64,000 bases of DNA, taken from NCBI GenBank assembly GCA_910583935.1, contig CAJTZM010000002.1:98202-162201 (forward strand), in the 5' to 3' direction. The translations under genes and the position numbers were made by a program. How positions within the stretch are numbered: position 1 is the first letter of the stretch; the number at the start of each line of letters is the position of its first letter. This DNA is from an uncultured Oscillospiraceae bacterium. GTDB taxonomy: Bacteria; Bacillota; Clostridia; Oscillospirales; Ruminococcaceae. This document shows, one piece after another, positions 52,484 through 60,050 of this stretch. The notes beneath the pieces are model-generated. The model saw only the letters and a list, made by a program, of their open reading frames with translations, had not been told where the DNA came from and did not search any database.

Positions 52484-54019
52484 TCAGTCAATCATAGGGA
52501 TTAATACGATTTTCTTCTCCGGTAAAAATTCGTCCTCCAAACTATTTTCCTCCATCACCGCCGAAATGGAGGTATTATAGCGCTTAGCAATGCTCCAGAT
52601 ACTCTCCCCCTCGTCGGCGTAATAGATGGTCATGGCGCTTTCTGATTCCCGCTTTTTCTCCCGCGTTTCGTCCACCTTGATCCCGGTGATGAAGCTCACA
52701 GGCATTATGCCCAGAATCATCCCGTCAGCCTTCAGCCGGCAGCGGCATTGCAAACTATTTTTGTCCGACAGCTCATACCGGCAGTTTTCCGCGTCGAGGG
52801 ATAGTTCCAGCAGGTAATCGGCAGCGTCGGCCCCCAGCCGGTATTCCTGCAAAAGCTCCTGAGCCTGTTCAAAATAAACGGGCGCCCCGTCGGCGTCGGC
52901 CCCCAGCATACAATAGCGCAGCTTGCCCCCGACTGTCAAAACATCTTCCTGGACCGAAGTGGAAAGCGCACTGGTTTCGCACCAGAAATCTAATGGCTTT
53001 TTCATGTATTCCGGCAGCTGTACCGTCTGTTCCAGCTCCCAGCTTTGGGGAAGGCCCTCAACGGTCAGCAGCAGCGACGCAGGCTTTTGAGATTGCTGCA
53101 GCTCAAATTGGGTCGAATAGGCGTCGACCGCAGGCAGGACCGTATTTTGCCGCAGGGCAATACAGCGAAGACACAGCGTAAACTCACCGGCGGCAGTCCG
53201 GGTCAGGCCGTCCGCATCGGTTTGGGGGTGTAGGGCGGACCAAAGAAGATCGAAGCAAACATGGCAGACAGACTCTTCTCCCACGCCGTCCAGATCCAGC
53301 ATTTGGCTGACCGGCAATTGGTATTGGACAGTCTGCCGCTCCCCCTCACCCTGGGGCTGGTATTCCAAAAGCACCTCCAGCTCTCCTTTTGCGATGACTT
53401 TACCTGCGCTGATCTTCCATTCGTCGGTGCGCACCTTTTCGCTGTGCCGGATGATATAATCCATCGGCGGCTTTTCCTGGCCCAGCTCCAGATCCTCCCG
53501 GACCGTAAACCTTTTCCCAGCAGTCCCGATGAGCTCACTGGACTGCATCGGCCGATGGCTCAGCTGCAGTCCCGCCCCCTCGGCAGCGCAGATCATTTCC
53601 TCCTCGGTGTTGGAAAGAATCTTGATCGTGACGGAAAAAGCGCCGCGGACATCCACCCGGCGTTGGCTGACCGCCTTGCAGTTGAGATAATCCTCCTTCA
53701 GCGTACAAAACACAGCCGGGTTCTGCGGTGTGGTCTTCAGCTCCAGCGTTTTGAGAAAATCCACCTTATGCTCGCTGGCATGCAGCTTCGCATCTTCCCC
53801 GGTGTAATAAATCGTAATGGCCACGGTGCCCTCCAAAACGCATTTATCCCCGTTGACTTCGGTTTTTGTAAAAGCGGGACAGGCCTGGCATTTTAGCACC
53901 TTTACAATATCCGGGCAGTAATCCGGCAGCAGCAGGTCGCTTTCTACCGGCAATTCCGTAAAAGAATCCAAAGCCGTCTCGCAAACGGCAATATGGTCTT
54001 TTTTCAGCTTGTATTCCAT
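52484..54019 (-). CDS. SipL-like spore coat morphogenesis protein (DUF3794 + LysM)
   Basis: This 511-residue protein has repeated DUF3794/SPOCS domains (near residues 20-130, 160-270 and 300-430) and a C-terminal LysM (TIYYADEGESIWSIAKRYNTSISAVMEEN, about 462-505). This architecture and length match C. difficile SipL, the functional partner of SpoIVA that links the coat to the forespore surface. It implies that the organism makes endospores. No sporulation sigma promoter was clear upstream. Confidence 0.85.
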   Translation of the reverse strand: MEYKLKKDHIAVCETALDSFTELPVESDLLLPDYCPDIVKVLKCQACPAFTKTEVNGDKCVLEGTVAITIYYTGEDAKLHASEHKVDFLKTLELKTTPQNPAVFCTLKEDYLNCKAVSQRRVDVRGAFSVTIKILSNTEEEMICAAEGAGLQLSHRPMQSSELIGTAGKRFTVREDLELGQEKPPMDYIIRHSEKVRTDEWKISAGKVIAKGELEVLLEYQPQGEGERQTVQYQLPVSQMLDLDGVGEESVCHVCFDLLWSALHPQTDADGLTRTAAGEFTLCLRCIALRQNTVLPAVDAYSTQFELQQSQKPASLLLTVEGLPQSWELEQTVQLPEYMKKPLDFWCETSALSTSVQEDVLTVGGKLRYCMLGADADGAPVYFEQAQELLQEYRLGADAADYLLELSLDAENCRYELSDKNSLQCRCRLKADGMILGIMPVSFITGIKVDETREKKRESESAMTIYYADEGESIWSIAKRYNTSISAVMEENSLEDEFLPEKKIVLIPMID

Positions 54020-54160
54020 TTTTGCACACTCCCTTCTCTTTCTTCTGCTAAAGGATATGTGCCTTTTGGTGAAAATAGTACCGTATAACCTCTGGCGGAA
54101 TAAAACCGGGACATCCGGTCCAAACTACCATAAAATCCAAAATGAAAGGGAGCCCTTTTT

Positions 54161-54322
54161 ATGGTCACGAATTTTTCCCAGAATATGAAATCCAACGCCT
54201 ACTTCCAGTCCCTGCCCGCCTGGGTGCAGGAGACTATCCAGCAAACCGCCATCACCCTGCATTCAGAGGAGGAGCTTCGCCAGTGCGCCCAAAAGCTCAT
54301 GGAAAACGGGCAAAACCAATAG
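54161..54322 (+). CDS. 53-residue unknown protein, paralogue of the one at 47182
   Basis: This encodes 53 residues with FSQNMKSNAYFQSLPAWV near the N-terminus and LRQCAQKLMENG near the end. It aligns with the 47182 product along its whole length and is the same size. An AAAGGGAG ribosome binding site precedes the ATG and a strong terminator follows the stop, which supports a real gene. Confidence 0.75.
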   Translation: MVTNFSQNMKSNAYFQSLPAWVQETIQQTAITLHSEEELRQCAQKLMENGQNQ

Positions 54323-54332
54323 ACTCCCCCCC

Positions 54333-54368
54333 AAAAAAGGCCGCTTCGTAAAGGAAGCGGCCTTTTTT
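54333..54368 (+). terminator. Terminator after the 53-residue protein gene
   Basis: A perfect 15-bp stem of AAAAAAGGCCGCTTC with GAAGCGGCCTTTTTT lies 11 nt after the stop codon. Confidence 0.95.
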
Positions 54369-54420
54369 CCAATACGCAGACGTACACAATTGTTCCGGTA
54401 TCGTCTTGCCGGTCGCCCCA

Positions 54421-54449
54421 TTGAAAAAGGCGGGATCCCATGCTATGAT
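54421..54449 (+). promoter_or_regulatory. Promoter of the TcdA-like gene
   Basis: TTGAAA (54421-54426) and TATGAT (54444-54449) are 17 nt apart. Confidence 0.75.
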
Positions 54450-54480
54450 AAGGCAAAACGAACAAAAGGAGGCCCTGTGG

Positions 54481-55206
54481 ATGGAGGAAGCGTTTTGCCG
54501 CACCGCGCTGCTATTGGGCGAAGAGGGAATCCGGCGCCTTTCGGGCGCGAAGGTGGCGGTCTTTGGCATAGGAGGAGTGGGTTCCTACTGCGTCGAGGCA
54601 CTGGCCCGCGCAGGAATCGGCCGGCTGGTTTTGTTTGACAACGATCACGTGGCCGCGTCCAACCTAAACCGCCAGCTGATCGCCCTGCACAGCACCATCG
54701 GTATGCTGAAGACCGAGGCGGCCGCACGCCGGATCGCCGACATCAATCCCGCCTGCCAGGTAACCCAATACCCAGTGTTTTTTCTGCCGGAAAACGCCGG
54801 AGACTACGATCTGTCCGGCTGTGATTATTTTGTGGACGCAGTGGATACAGTCGCCGCCAAGCTGGGCATTATCCTGCTGGCGGCGGCCAAAAGCATCCCG
54901 GTAATCAGCTGCATGGGAGCAGGCAACAAGCTGGACCCCACCCGCTTTGAGGTAGCGGACATCACCCAGACCTCGGTCTGCCCGCTGGCCCGGGTCATGC
55001 GACGGGAGCTAAAAAAGCGGGGGATTTCTCACTGCAAGGTTGTCTATTCCAAGGAGCCGCCCGTCGCCCCGCCGGACAGGACAGATCCCTCCCGCCGAAC
55101 GGTGCCGGGAAGCGTTTCCTTTGTCCCTGCCGCCGCCGGGCTGATCCTGGCCGGGGAGGTCGTCCGGGATCTTGTGTTAAAGGAAAGACAGAATTCTGCC
55201 GGATAA
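54481..55206 (+). CDS. tcdA: tRNA threonylcarbamoyladenosine dehydratase-like E1 enzyme (TcdA/CsdL)
   Basis: This 241-residue ThiF-fold protein has the nucleotide site VAVFGIGGVGSYCVEALARAG, the pair VAASNLNRQLIAL and DYFVDAVDTVAAKL, typical of TcdA, which cyclises t6A37 in tRNA to ct6A using ATP. The ATG at 54481 follows GGAGG at 8 nt. It is a single gene with its own promoter and terminator. Confidence 0.9.
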   Translation: MEEAFCRTALLLGEEGIRRLSGAKVAVFGIGGVGSYCVEALARAGIGRLVLFDNDHVAASNLNRQLIALHSTIGMLKTEAAARRIADINPACQVTQYPVFFLPENAGDYDLSGCDYFVDAVDTVAAKLGIILLAAAKSIPVISCMGAGNKLDPTRFEVADITQTSVCPLARVMRRELKKRGISHCKVVYSKEPPVAPPDRTDPSRRTVPGSVSFVPAAAGLILAGEVVRDLVLKERQNSAG

Positions 55207-55216
55207 AGCCCTTGTC

Positions 55217-55252
55217 CCATGAAAAAAGGCCACTAACGGCCTTTTTTCATGG
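55217..55252. terminator. Terminator shared by tcdA and the small membrane gene
   Basis: A perfect 15-bp stem (CCATGAAAAAAGGCC with GGCCTTTTTTCATGG, 6-nt loop) has T-runs on both strands. Confidence 0.94.
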
Positions 55253-55255
55253 ACT

Positions 55256-55429
55256 TTATGTATGGACAATCCAAAAATAGATCACATAAACCCAGCTGAG
55301 CAACCCATGGAAAATGGCCCAACCAATGGAATGCCAGGTTGTATAGCTGATGACCATCGCCAGGGCCGACCCAAAGGAAATCCCGGTTTTCACCGTTTTT
55401 TGGACCACGGTGCTTCGTTCGTTTTCCAT
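55256..55429 (-). CDS. 57-residue small membrane protein
   Basis: This encodes 57 residues with one or two membrane segments: SFGSALAMVISYTTWHSIGWA and AIFHGLLSWVYVIYFW. The ATG at 55429 is 6 nt after GGAGG and the gene starts 13 nt after the DUF1622 stop codon, so it is translated with it. It is too short for many gene callers. No function is known. Confidence 0.75.
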   Translation of the reverse strand: MENERSTVVQKTVKTGISFGSALAMVISYTTWHSIGWAIFHGLLSWVYVIYFWIVHT

Positions 55430-55442
55430 CTTCATCCTCCTT

Positions 55443-55772
55443 TTAGCCCTCGTGCTCCTTGCTGGTCTTCATCTCAAAATGGATTAACAGCGCCAAAAGG
55501 GCCCGCAGAACGATGACCGATCCTAAAACCAGCAGCTCGTTGAGATCCCGAACCAGAACGGTTTTTAAAATCTCCGAGGCCACCTTGAATTCTAGGCCAG
55601 TGGCCATGCCGTTGGCCAGATCCAGCTTGATATTGCGGTCATTGTGGCCAAACAGGCCCCGCAGGTAAAAATAAAAGCCCTGCAAGGCCGAAACTGCCAC
55701 CACAAAAATCCCAATCAGCTCAATGACCGCGATAATGGTCGGCAGCGCCAGATGGATAAATTCTTCTAGCAT
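55443..55772 (-). CDS. DUF1622-family membrane protein
   Basis: This 109-residue protein has three membrane segments and the DUF1622 pattern: VIELIGIFVVAVSALQGF, the polar loop LANGMATGLEFKVASEILKTVL, and LNELLVLGSVIVLRALLALLIHFE. The ATG at 55772 follows GAGAGGTG. The longer reading from 55916 has no ribosome binding site. It begins a two-gene operon with the 57-residue membrane protein and has a long leader that starts in the dispersed repeat. Confidence 0.85.
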   Translation of the reverse strand: MLEEFIHLALPTIIAVIELIGIFVVAVSALQGFYFYLRGLFGHNDRNIKLDLANGMATGLEFKVASEILKTVLVRDLNELLVLGSVIVLRALLALLIHFEMKTSKEHEG

Positions 55773-55943
55773 CAAAAACACCTCTCGTTTTCTTATAATC
55801 TTCTGGGAGGCACAAGGAAAGGTTGGAAAGGAGCACCCCCAAAAGCCGGTCAAAGGATCATCGGCCATGCCCGCAGAACAGGCATTCAAATCCCCATACC
55901 CCATATTAGAAACCATTCTGCCGCTATTCTATTATACCAGAAA

Positions 55944-56025
55944 GCAAAGCCGTAGTGGTATAATAGGCCATACCTGTAAGGCGGCCATAGAAATCCAGTA
56001 TCATTGCGGCTTTGTTATTATACCA
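55944..56025 (-). repeat. Dispersed repeat, copy 2 (promoter-bearing)
   Basis: It shares the blocks GCAAAGCCG, GCGGCCATAGAAATCC and GGCTTTGT-TATTATACCA with 25238-25306. Copy 2 has a 26-nt extra segment with another TGGTATAATA (55956-55965), which pairs as an inverted repeat with TATTATACCA near the other end. A third TGGTATAAT lies on the minus strand just outside at 55931-55939. Confidence 0.7.
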
Positions 56026-56045
56026 TTTTTTTCTTCCTTCTTCAA
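56017..56045 (-). promoter_or_regulatory. Promoter in repeat copy 2, for the DUF1622 operon
   Basis: On the minus strand TTGAAG (56040-56045) and TATAAT (56017-56022) are 17 nt apart, with TGG before the -10. The leader to the DUF1622 start would be about 240 nt. Confidence 0.65.
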
Positions 56046-56058
56046 GAAAAATTTATGC

Positions 56059-56094
56059 AAAACGCCCCGCATCCTGAAAATGCGGGGCGTTTTT
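56059..56094 (-). terminator. Terminator after the PepV-like gene
   Basis: A GC-rich 13-14-bp stem (AAAACGCCCCGCAT with its complement) has T-runs on both strands. Confidence 0.93.
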
Positions 56095-56108
56095 TATGAG
56101 CAGACCGC

Positions 56109-57554
56109 TTACAGGGCAGCCACAAGATCGTCAATCTCAATCAGGGAGCGGACATACACCTTGATGCTGCGCATCAGGTTCGGAATATCACCGTACTCGT
56201 CGGCCTGATGGGCACCGCCCTTCTCAAAGCCGAACAGACGCACCCGATCCGGTACGGTGACCCCGAAGGACACTGCGTTGGGCAGTCTTCTGGCGTAGGT
56301 GCCGCCGGCCAAAACAAGAGGGGGAATATCCGGCATGCCCAGCACCTCCCGGGGCACCTGAATGAGCTTTTCCACCACCGGATGATCCAGCGGAAAGCTG
56401 AAGGCCGGATTGTTGCCCAGCTCCTGGATCTCCAATCCCAGCTTTTGGGCGTTTTTCGGCAGCGCATCCATCAAAAACGCCTGGTCGGCGGTAACGGGAT
56501 AGCGGATGTCGGGCTTTAAAATCAGCTTGTCGCCCTCTCTGCGCACCCAGGTAAAGACGCAGGTCAGCTTGCCGGACATGTCATCCTCGCAGGCAATCCC
56601 CAAATCCTCGCCATAATAATGGCTGGTCAGTAGCTGGAACAGCTCCATGGCCTCCCGGGTCTTGCCGTGCAGAACCTGTGCCTTTAACAGAGCCTTCGCC
56701 AATACGTTGTTGGCGTTGACCGCCCCTTCCGGGCGGGATGCGTGCTGGGAATTGCCGGTGGCCAGGAAACGGACGCCCTTCGGATCCTCCTCCACCGTAA
56801 TCCGCTCCATATCCCCCAGCTTGGCCCGGACCTCATCCACCGTACAGCCGGAGACTACTGCGTATGCCCGGTCCGGCACCGAGTTGGTCGCCTCGCCGCC
56901 GTGGATCTCTACCAGCTCTTCCCCAACGCCCGGGATGGCGAACTGGGCGTGGATAAAGCCGATTTCCGCATAGCCTACCGGGAACTTCGAATCGGGCACC
57001 AGCGACCATTTAGGCGCCTTTTCCCGCTTGAGAAATTCCGGCATGTCGGCGCTGCCCTTTTCCTCGTTTAAGCCGAACACCAGCATAACGTCGTTTTTCA
57101 GATGGATGCCGTGGTCCTTCAAAAAGCGCATGGCGTACAGGCCCACCATGGCCGGCGCCTTGTCGTCGGCAGTGCCCCGGCCAAACAGATACTTCCCATC
57201 CTCCGACAAAACCGGATCATACGGATCGTGGGTCCAGCCGTTGCCCTCCGGCACAATGTCCATATGGGCGATAATACCAATGGAATCGCCGTTGGGATTG
57301 TCCCCGTAAATGGCGCTTCCGCAGTAATTGTCATAGTTTTTGGTGCGGAATCCGTACGACTCCGCCAGCTTGAAGGACGCCATCAGCATTTCATAGCAAC
57401 CCTCGCCAAAGGGCTTTTCGCCCGGCGTCTCCTCCGATACGCTGCGGATCCGGCAAAGATCAGATACGTCCCGGATGAATTCCTCCCGGTGCTCTTCGAC
57501 CCAACGGTCCAGCGCCCCGTTCAGCTTTTCCTTCTGCTCATTTGTTAAATTCAT
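56109..57554 (-). CDS. PepV-like dipeptidase (M20 family)
   Basis: This 481-residue zinc dipeptidase has metal ligands in GIIAHMDIVPEG, FGRGTADDKAPAM and GLNEEKGSADM, as in PepV of lactic acid bacteria, plus a lid domain in the middle. It would cleave dipeptides in the cytoplasm. The ATG at 57554 gives the family start. Confidence 0.93.
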   Translation of the reverse strand: MNLTNEQKEKLNGALDRWVEEHREEFIRDVSDLCRIRSVSEETPGEKPFGEGCYEMLMASFKLAESYGFRTKNYDNYCGSAIYGDNPNGDSIGIIAHMDIVPEGNGWTHDPYDPVLSEDGKYLFGRGTADDKAPAMVGLYAMRFLKDHGIHLKNDVMLVFGLNEEKGSADMPEFLKREKAPKWSLVPDSKFPVGYAEIGFIHAQFAIPGVGEELVEIHGGEATNSVPDRAYAVVSGCTVDEVRAKLGDMERITVEEDPKGVRFLATGNSQHASRPEGAVNANNVLAKALLKAQVLHGKTREAMELFQLLTSHYYGEDLGIACEDDMSGKLTCVFTWVRREGDKLILKPDIRYPVTADQAFLMDALPKNAQKLGLEIQELGNNPAFSFPLDHPVVEKLIQVPREVLGMPDIPPLVLAGGTYARRLPNAVSFGVTVPDRVRLFGFEKGGAHQADEYGDIPNLMRSIKVYVRSLIEIDDLVAAL

Positions 57555-57565
57555 CGCTTTTTGCC

Positions 57566-58095
57566 TCCTTTTACGGCTCTTTTTTTCAGTATAGCAAAAT
57601 TTACCGGCTTCGTACAGCTCTTTTCAAAAAAAGGATATTTTTTCACCGGCCGGGCTATGTCTCCCGGCGGGGCTGTTTTGCCCGTAATCCGGCAAATTCG
57701 CAAATGGCTAATTTGCAGCCCCTATTCTGCCCTTTAGGTATGGCAAGGCCCCTTCTCTAAAATGGAATTATTTTCGATTATACATTATTTTGCACTTTCC
57801 TATTTTCTTTTTCTTTTGTATAATAGAATTATATATGGTATGGGCAGGAAAAGGCAAAAGCCTGTTTCGCCCCCTCCAGAATCGCCTGCTAATCGGGCTG
57901 GAGCTGAACCAATCCACCAAATATTGTTTCGACGATTGAACGAAAATATGAATTTTCTGGAAATTTCTATTTTTTAGAAATATTCTCTGAAAAAAACCGT
58001 ATAGACAATATAAGGAGTTGGTTACAAAAAATGGTTGATTTCCCATCATGCTTGTATAAAAAATAGGTAAGCCGCTGGAATAGGAGGATGAAAGT
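57566..58095. other. Intergenic region, no gene found
   Basis: The 57566-57600 end holds an extended -10 (TGC-TATACT on the minus strand) that probably drives the PepV-like gene. A short AT-rich stretch with TATAAT lies near 57825. An inverted repeat (TTTCTA/TAGAAA) lies near 57965-57977. No conserved coding region is seen; the ribosome binding site AGGAGG near the end belongs to the DUF4367 gene. Confidence 0.6.
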
Positions 58096-58827
58096 ATGGA
58101 TAATGAAAAGGAACGCTTTGAACGGTTCTTGCACAATAATATGCCCGAGGAGCCATTTGACCCGGACAAGGTACTGGCCGCGGCATGCGGGGACATGCCG
58201 AATTATCAGCCGTCTGAACGGTTCAAAAAAGGGATGGAAAAGCTGCTTCGTCAATCCAAAAAGCAGGAGCGAATCCGGCGTGCGAAAAACTTCTTTTTGG
58301 GCAAAGGGGTGGCTCGATTTGCGGTTGCAATGTCTTTGATGCTTTGTACGGTATTGGTGGTACAGGCTAACAACGGCGCGATTTTTGACCTTTTTTTTCA
58401 AACGCATCAATCTCATACCGGCATTCAGCTGACCGAGCAAATTCGCCAGGAGCTACTGGCCGACAAGCTGAATGGGGTGGACATACCGGTTTACTTCCCC
58501 CGCTATCTTCCCGAGGGATACACTATAACGGACGTCAAGGTTTTTTCGCAGAAAATCACCTTTCAGTTAACGAAGGACAGCTATTTTATTTCCATCTCCC
58601 AATGCGCTTTGAACGAATATAATGGAAAAATCGGTGTGGATTCAGAGGGAGCTCCTCTAGAAAAATTAACAGTAAACGGGCAAGAAGCTTTTTATAAAGT
58701 TAAAGAGGATGCCCTCTGTTTATACTTTTTTGACAATTATAATTACTACAAAATCATAGGAAATTCCCTTTCCAAAAAGGAGATTATCCGCATTGCCGAA
58801 AGCCTGGAGATGGTTGTCGGATTTTAG
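58096..58827 (+). CDS. DUF4367-type membrane protein (anti-sigma-factor-like)
   Basis: This 243-residue protein has an N-terminal cytoplasmic region, one membrane segment (about 72-92, FAVAMSLMLCTVLVVQ) and an outside DUF4367 domain (PRYLPEGYTITDVKVFS, YFISISQC). The layout is that of anti-sigma partners. Normally a sigma-factor gene lies directly upstream, but none is present here. AGGAGG precedes the ATG. Confidence 0.75.
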   Translation: MDNEKERFERFLHNNMPEEPFDPDKVLAAACGDMPNYQPSERFKKGMEKLLRQSKKQERIRRAKNFFLGKGVARFAVAMSLMLCTVLVVQANNGAIFDLFFQTHQSHTGIQLTEQIRQELLADKLNGVDIPVYFPRYLPEGYTITDVKVFSQKITFQLTKDSYFISISQCALNEYNGKIGVDSEGAPLEKLTVNGQEAFYKVKEDALCLYFFDNYNYYKIIGNSLSKKEIIRIAESLEMVVGF

Positions 58828-58889
58828 GTGTAATTTTTTCTTCTCACCACCGTATTTAGTATAAAAATTTCGAAAAGGTGGTAAAAAAC

Positions 58890-59243
58890 ATGAAAAAAGT
58901 CGTTCTAATCTTTCTTGCAGCGTTGATGCTCTGTTCCCTGATCTCAGTCGTCTCCGCCACGCCACGGTGGACTTACATCGACAATACCTATGCCAATGTG
59001 ACGAATACTCTCATCGAAGCAGATTTGGGAACCCGCCAGAAAATGACTTTAAAAATCACGGCTCAGCTTTACCGGTATAGCAGTGTGGCAGACGATTACA
59101 TGCGGTCGGTAAAGTTTGAGGCAAGCGAGTCGAATTGCATGGAACTGCGCTTGTATGAAAAATACAACCTGAACGACAACGATAAGGTTGTATTTACCTT
59201 CAACGCTAACGGTGAAATTCATACCGAAACCTGCTACGCATAA
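58890..59243 (+). CDS. Small secreted protein of unknown function
   Basis: This 117-residue protein has a clear signal peptide (MKKVVLIFLAALMLCSLISVVSA, cleavage after about residue 23) and a mature part rich in Tyr, Asn and Thr with two Cys (SNCME and ETCYA) that may pair. No family was recognised. The ATG at 58890 follows AAGGTGG. A terminator follows at 59268. Confidence 0.7.
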   Translation: MKKVVLIFLAALMLCSLISVVSATPRWTYIDNTYANVTNTLIEADLGTRQKMTLKITAQLYRYSSVADDYMRSVKFEASESNCMELRLYEKYNLNDNDKVVFTFNANGEIHTETCYA

Positions 59244-59591
59244 ACGAATTTCAGCTTTCGAGAAACTCCCGTCTGCTGAAAAAGCAGGCGGGACTTTTTT
59301 TGCCGTATCAATGCTTCGATCCAATCCATATCTTCTGGGCCCCGTACTTGCGTGTCAGGGAGTTTTCCGTCTCATTATGGCCCTGTCGTTCCAGGGGCGG
59401 CTTTGGCAGCTTACAAAAAGGCCCGGAAAAAAAACAGAACAGAGCAGCGTGACTGGAAAGCCATACCAAGGTAAATCGGTCGTATCATTTTGGGAAGATA
59501 AAGGTTATTTTGTGGTGTTTATCGTGAATCGTCGTATTGCTTCTGTTTTGCATTATTATGGATCTATCCTCACCAAAAAGGTGGTATTTCT
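59244..59591 (+). other. Spacer between the secreted protein and Spo0A_C genes
   Basis: The spacer begins with a rho-independent terminator (59268-59292, CCCGTCTGCT with AGCAGGCGGG, then seven T). The remaining 290 nt show no clear gene. Readings through it lack known features and a ribosome binding site. Confidence 0.6.
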
Positions 59592-59975
59592 ATGACAAAA
59601 ACAGAATTGCTGCTCCGTTCGGTTCTGGGGCCCTGCCGCAGAGGTCTTCAGCCTTTTGTGTACGCAATCGAATACATCATTCAGCAGTCTTTTTCCATCA
59701 ATGTGCCCATCGAAAATATTTGTGTCACAAAAGATATCTATTCCAGGGTCGCGCTGACTCTGCAAATACAGCCGGAGTCTGCCGCGCGACAGATTGAAAG
59801 AATCGCTAATGACTGCTGGGATATTGACGATCGAGACAGACTGTATGCGATTCTGGGTAAAAAGCCGATGTTTTGCCCGTCTCCCAGAGAAATGCTCATT
59901 TACTTCGCCGCTTTTTCCTTTTACGGCGTTCCTTTTCAAAAAGCCATGGACCTGCATCTGGCCGCCATATTTTAA
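59592..59975 (+). CDS. Free-standing Spo0A C-terminal-domain-like protein
   Basis: This 127-residue protein resembles the DNA-binding C-terminal domain of Spo0A, as in RGLQPFVYAIEYIIQQ, VTKDIYSRVALTLQIQPESAARQIERIAN and LYAILGKKPMFCPSPREMLIYF. It has no receiver domain. Such isolated domains occur in Clostridia and are presumed regulators. Target genes are unknown. AAGGTGG precedes the ATG. Confidence 0.7.
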   Translation: MTKTELLLRSVLGPCRRGLQPFVYAIEYIIQQSFSINVPIENICVTKDIYSRVALTLQIQPESAARQIERIANDCWDIDDRDRLYAILGKKPMFCPSPREMLIYFAAFSFYGVPFQKAMDLHLAAIF

Positions 59976-59997
59976 GGTCAAAGTGTGTTATAGCATA

Positions 59998-60050
59998 AAA
60001 TAAATCCTATGTAAATCCGCTTAAATAAAGGATTTACATAGGATTTATTT
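59998..60050. repeat. Perfect 21-bp inverted repeat at the end of the serine recombinase gene
   Basis: Arms at 59998-60018 and 60030-60050 are exact complements with an 11-nt loop. The right arm contains the recombinase stop codon (60045-60047). On the minus strand it may act as a terminator, although the tract after it is TATTTTATGC, not a clean T-run. It marks the left side of the mobile element. Confidence 0.85.

Noticed and set aside
58878..58889. Earlier in-frame start codon for the small secreted protein gene
   Set aside because: The ATG at 58890 is spaced better from AAGGTGG and gives a proper signal peptide.
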